In this document: positions 61,544 to 64,000 of the stretch, one piece after another
How positions within the stretch are numbered: position 1 is the first letter of the stretch
Layout: every line of letters begins with the position of its first letter
Assembly (NCBI GenBank): GCA_947499735.1
Contig: CANMPP010000002.1
Coordinates: 1 to 64,000 of the forward strand
Source of the DNA: an uncultured Pelagimonas sp.
GTDB taxonomy: Bacteria; Pseudomonadota; Alphaproteobacteria; Rhodobacterales; Rhodobacteraceae
Direction: 5' to 3'
DNA length: 64,000 nucleotides
Notes under the pieces: model-generated
What the model was told of the DNA's origin: nothing
Seen by the model: the letters and a program-made list of their open reading frames with translations, nothing else
Database searches by the model: none
Program-made: the position numbers and the translations under genes

Positions 61544-62287
61544 TTATAATCCCTGTGGGTCCTGTTCGTCCAAGAGTGAACAGGCCTTTTGCAATAATTG
61601 CGCGACACAATTGCGTAGCGATGCCGAATTTGGAGCCTGCGAAACGCAAAGGCTATGAATTCCCCCCCCCGAGATCGCTTCTGCCACCACATCGCTCATC
61701 GCCGCTACTAGAAGTGACGTGCCTTTCCACTCAGTGCAAGTCAGTAGCCGCCCCGAACGCGGGGAAAAAAGGGGAATGATGACCGGTAACCTACTGTTCA
61801 GGGCATCAACCGCCGCATTGTTAAGCGGTCTTTCGGGTTGATCATAGATTACAGCCGACTGCGTTGGTATGCCCTTAGTGCTCAAAATACGTTTTAAATC
61901 ACCCGTGACATGTGCGCCGTGCAAGTGCATCAACGGGCCAGAAGGGGCATGCGACACTATAAGATCGCGTAGGTCTTCGACATTGCCCGAGCTGGATGTC
62001 ACATCAAAACCGTGTTTGCGGGCTGTTTCAGCGGTCGCAGGGCCGACGGCAAAGCAGGGCAGGGCAGGCGATCCGCCAAGGTCGCAGTAACTCGTGACAC
62101 CATGGGCTGAGGTGAAGATGAGGCCTTTTATTCCCGACAGATCAGGCAATTGTTCTGCAGGTTGAATGTCAAAAAGGGGGGATATGATCGTTGTGAATCC
62201 CGAAATCCCGTCTCCAGCCAATTCTGCCAGAAAGCGTTCAGATGCCGCGCGGGGGCGGGTCATCAGAAGCACGGGGCGGTCCATCAT
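61544..62287 (-). CDS. hemD: Uroporphyrinogen-III synthase
   Basis: 247 residues of the divergent HemD family. LIFTSAHGVTSYC, FAVGPATAETARKHGF and IIPLFSPRSGRLL are the characteristic segments of the two-domain fold. It closes hydroxymethylbilane to uroporphyrinogen III, needed for heme, siroheme and cobalamin. A run of nine G in the coding strand (61662-61670) encodes SGGGI; the frame is intact. hemC is not adjacent. It diverges from tsaD across 73 bp. Confidence 0.92.
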   Translation of the reverse strand: MMDRPVLLMTRPRAASERFLAELAGDGISGFTTIISPLFDIQPAEQLPDLSGIKGLIFTSAHGVTSYCDLGGSPALPCFAVGPATAETARKHGFDVTSSSGNVEDLRDLIVSHAPSGPLMHLHGAHVTGDLKRILSTKGIPTQSAVIYDQPERPLNNAAVDALNSRLPVIIPLFSPRSGRLLTCTEWKGTSLLVAAMSDVVAEAISGGGIHSLCVSQAPNSASLRNCVAQLLQKACSLLDEQDPQGL

Positions 62288-62360
62288 ATCTCCTCCGGGA
62301 TTGTGAGGTCCTGCAACAGGTGCTACCTGCTAATGGCACAGGTTTCAATGAGTTGGTGAA

Positions 62361-63452
62361 ATGTCCGTTCTAAATGCCGAACCTTTGATATTGGGAATCG
62401 AAAGCAGCTGTGATGATACGGCGGCCGCGGTTCTGCGAGGTCGTAATATTCTATCCTCGGTCGTGGCTGGACAGGATACGCTACACGCCGCCTATGGCGG
62501 TGTCGTGCCCGAGATCGCTGCGCGGGCCCATGCCGAAAAGCTAGATATTTGCGTTGAAGATGCCGTGCAAGAGGCGGGTGTGTCCTTGAATGAACTGGAT
62601 GCTATTGCTGTGACAGCGGGTCCGGGATTGATTGGTGGCGTCGTGTCTGGGGTGATGCTGGCCAAAGGATTGGCCAGTGCAACCGGTAAACCTATGATCG
62701 GGGTCAACCATCTGGCTGGGCACGCGCTGACCCCGCGTTTGACCGATGATTTGCCTTTTCCCTATCTCATGCTGTTAGTGTCTGGGGGCCATTGCCAGTT
62801 TTTGCTGGTCAAAGGGCCCGACGATTTCACGCGCTTGGGTGGCACAATCGATGATGCACCTGGCGAAGCATTTGACAAAACAGCGCGCCTTTTGGGACTG
62901 CCGCAACCGGGTGGTCCATCTGTTGAGCGCGCTGCAAAGGATGGCGACGAAAAGCGGTTTAGGTTCCCGCGGCCTTTATTGGATCGCGAAGGTTGCGATA
63001 TGTCATTCTCGGGTTTGAAAACCGCGTTGATGCGCACACGTGACAGTGTCGTTGCAGAAAAAGGCGGTATGACTGAACAAAATCGTGCCGATCTGTGTGC
63101 GGGGTTTCAGGCGGCCGTGCGTGATGTTTTGACAGAAAAAACGCGTCGCGCTTTGGATGTTTATCTAGCAGAAAACCCAGCTGAGCCGAGCATCGCTATT
63201 GCGGGTGGCGTGGCTGCCAATCAGGCATTGCGCCAGTCCCTACAAAATTTGTGTGAACAGAAAGCTGTGGCATTCACTGCCCCGCCCTTACGTTTGTGCA
63301 CTGATAATGCAGCGATGATCGCCTATGCGGGTGGCGCGTTATTGGCCCAAGGCGTGTCTCATGACATGACGCTGGCCGCCCGCCCACGTTGGCCCCTAGA
63401 CAAAACATCCGCCCCGTTGTTGGGATCTGGCAAAAAAGGGGCTAAGGCATGA
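62361..63452 (+). CDS. tsaD: tRNA N6-threonylcarbamoyladenosine synthase subunit TsaD
   Basis: 363 residues of the Kae1/TsaD family. [15 protein letters not shown] begins the ASKHA fold, H117 and H121 (NHLAGHAL) bind the metal, and [15 protein letters not shown] and [13 protein letters not shown] are conserved. With TsaB and TsaE it puts the t6A modification on A37 of ANN-decoding tRNAs. It overlaps gpsA by 4 bp (ATGA). Confidence 0.97.
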   Translation: MSVLNAEPLILGIESSCDDTAAAVLRGRNILSSVVAGQDTLHAAYGGVVPEIAARAHAEKLDICVEDAVQEAGVSLNELDAIAVTAGPGLIGGVVSGVMLAKGLASATGKPMIGVNHLAGHALTPRLTDDLPFPYLMLLVSGGHCQFLLVKGPDDFTRLGGTIDDAPGEAFDKTARLLGLPQPGGPSVERAAKDGDEKRFRFPRPLLDREGCDMSFSGLKTALMRTRDSVVAEKGGMTEQNRADLCAGFQAAVRDVLTEKTRRALDVYLAENPAEPSIAIAGGVAANQALRQSLQNLCEQKAVAFTAPPLRLCTDNAAMIAYAGGALLAQGVSHDMTLAARPRWPLDKTSAPLLGSGKKGAKA

Positions 63453-64000
63453 GCATTTCTGTATTGGGGGGCGGGGCCTTTGGTGCCGCGTTGGCGATTG
63501 CAATCGGGCGCGAACGTCCGGTCACGCTTTGGGCGCGGGATACGACCCATCTAAGGCAGCATAGAGCCAGTAGCCGGTTACCGGGTATTGCGCTGCCTGA
63601 TACGGTGCATGTCGTAGATGATTTGCAGCTGGCGGCAGAACAGCCCAATCTTTTGATGGCCGTGCCTATGCAGGCGCTGCGGACCATTTTAGGCGACATT
63701 GACAAAAGCCTAGATAACCGACGTTTGGTTGCGTGTTGCAAAGGTATTGATCTCAACACATTGCAAGGCGCGGCGTCGACAATCAGAATGACGCGACCCG
63801 AGGCTATACCAGCTGTTTTGACAGGTCCAAGTTTTGCGATCGATATCGCCAAAGGATTGCCGACTGCCTTAACGCTGGCCTGTGTTGACGATGCTGCCGG
63901 CGAAGACCTGCAGCATGCGCTATCGACCCCCGCTTTGCGCCTTTATCGATCAACAGATGTCATCGGCGCTGAATTAGGTGGAGCGTTGAAAAACGTTATT
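63449..64000 (+). CDS. gpsA: NAD(P)-dependent glycerol-3-phosphate dehydrogenase (partial, runs off window)
   Basis: The first 184 residues are visible. [16 protein letters not shown] is the Rossmann motif, CCKGIDL and [20 protein letters not shown] fit GpsA, and the catalytic Lys region GGALKNVI is right at the window edge. It makes sn-glycerol-3-phosphate for phospholipids. The ATG overlaps the tsaD stop, so the two are cotranscribed. Confidence 0.95.
   Translation, partial: MSISVLGGGAFGAALAIAIGRERPVTLWARDTTHLRQHRASSRLPGIALPDTVHVVDDLQLAAEQPNLLMAVPMQALRTILGDIDKSLDNRRLVACCKGIDLNTLQGAASTIRMTRPEAIPAVLTGPSFAIDIAKGLPTALTLACVDDAAGEDLQHALSTPALRLYRSTDVIGAELGGALKNVI

Noticed and set aside
61544-62287. 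hemD as a pseudogene because of the G9 tract
   Set aside because: The reading frame is open through the tract and the protein has normal length and motifs.
1-64000. tRNA or rRNA genes, CRISPR arrays, insertion sequences, integrases and prophage genes
   Set aside because: I looked for tRNA TpsiC-arm patterns, regularly spaced repeats, transposase or integrase motifs and terminal inverted repeats around target duplications and found none I could support.

Overview
The window looks like a chromosomal segment of a marine Rhodobacterales (Roseobacter-group) alphaproteobacterium. The reasons are moderate GC by eye, a TRAP transporter, Hint-domain surface proteins, a VPLPA-type C-terminal sorting tail, the hemD - Mic60-like - HemY-like order beside tsaD, and the carboxyspermidine route to spermidine. 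Coding density is high. I found no tRNA, rRNA, CRISPR array, insertion sequence or prophage. Taxon and functions are inferred from sequence reading alone; no database search was run.

Layout. 1-3.65 kb: tail of an unknown gene, then a YdeP-type molybdopterin oxidoreductase, a small helical protein and FdhD. 3.7-10.9 kb (minus strand): an oversized glutamate synthase-like protein (1823 aa) followed 3 bp later by a CysJ-type diflavin reductase. 11.3-14.1 kb: a PAS-GGDEF-EAL protein and a glutathione transferase. 14.4-17.3 kb: a DctP-DctQ-DctM TRAP transporter. 17.35-19.0 kb: a VWA-Hint protein. 19.4-21.8 kb: a stop-start-overlapped trio of exported amidohydrolase, YtkA-like protein and MauG/CcpA-type di-heme protein. 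21.8-24.5 kb: an isomerase of the DsbA fold, a small exported protein, and an AT-rich orphan gene that looks acquired. 24.5-26.5 kb (minus): rpsJ-rplC-rplD-rplW as an isolated block, without tuf upstream or rplB downstream.

27-36.4 kb holds metabolic genes: a 2-hydroxyacid dehydrogenase, a cytosolic gamma-glutamyltransferase homologue and a beta-hydroxyacid dehydrogenase; an ArsR/SRPBCC pair; a GMC oxidoreductase divergent from a LysR regulator; then an enolase-superfamily enzyme and a double-GNAT protein. 36.8-38.8 kb: an RTX-like repeat protein ending in a second Hint domain, with a CtrA-type box upstream. 38.8-44.9 kb (minus): TamA-TamB. 45-50.6 kb: part of an exopolysaccharide locus (Wzc/ExoP-type kinase, Wzy/ExoQ-type polymerase, two family 2 glycosyltransferases).

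50.6-56.7 kb (minus) carries four genes that together make spermidine from arginine: SpeA makes agmatine, agmatinase makes putrescine, and carboxyspermidine dehydrogenase and decarboxylase finish the route. A VPLPA-CTERM protein is inserted on the other strand. 56.9-58.4 kb: a MocR-type regulator. 58.5-64 kb: HemY-like, Mic60-like and HemD on the minus strand, diverging from tsaD-gpsA on the plus strand; gpsA runs off the window.

The most unusual items are the extended GltB-like protein paired with a diflavin reductase instead of GltD, the AT-rich orphan whose C-terminus resembles a HicA fold, the detached S10 block with tandem leader hairpins, and two unrelated N-terminal modules (VWA and RTX-like) carried on closely related Hint domains.
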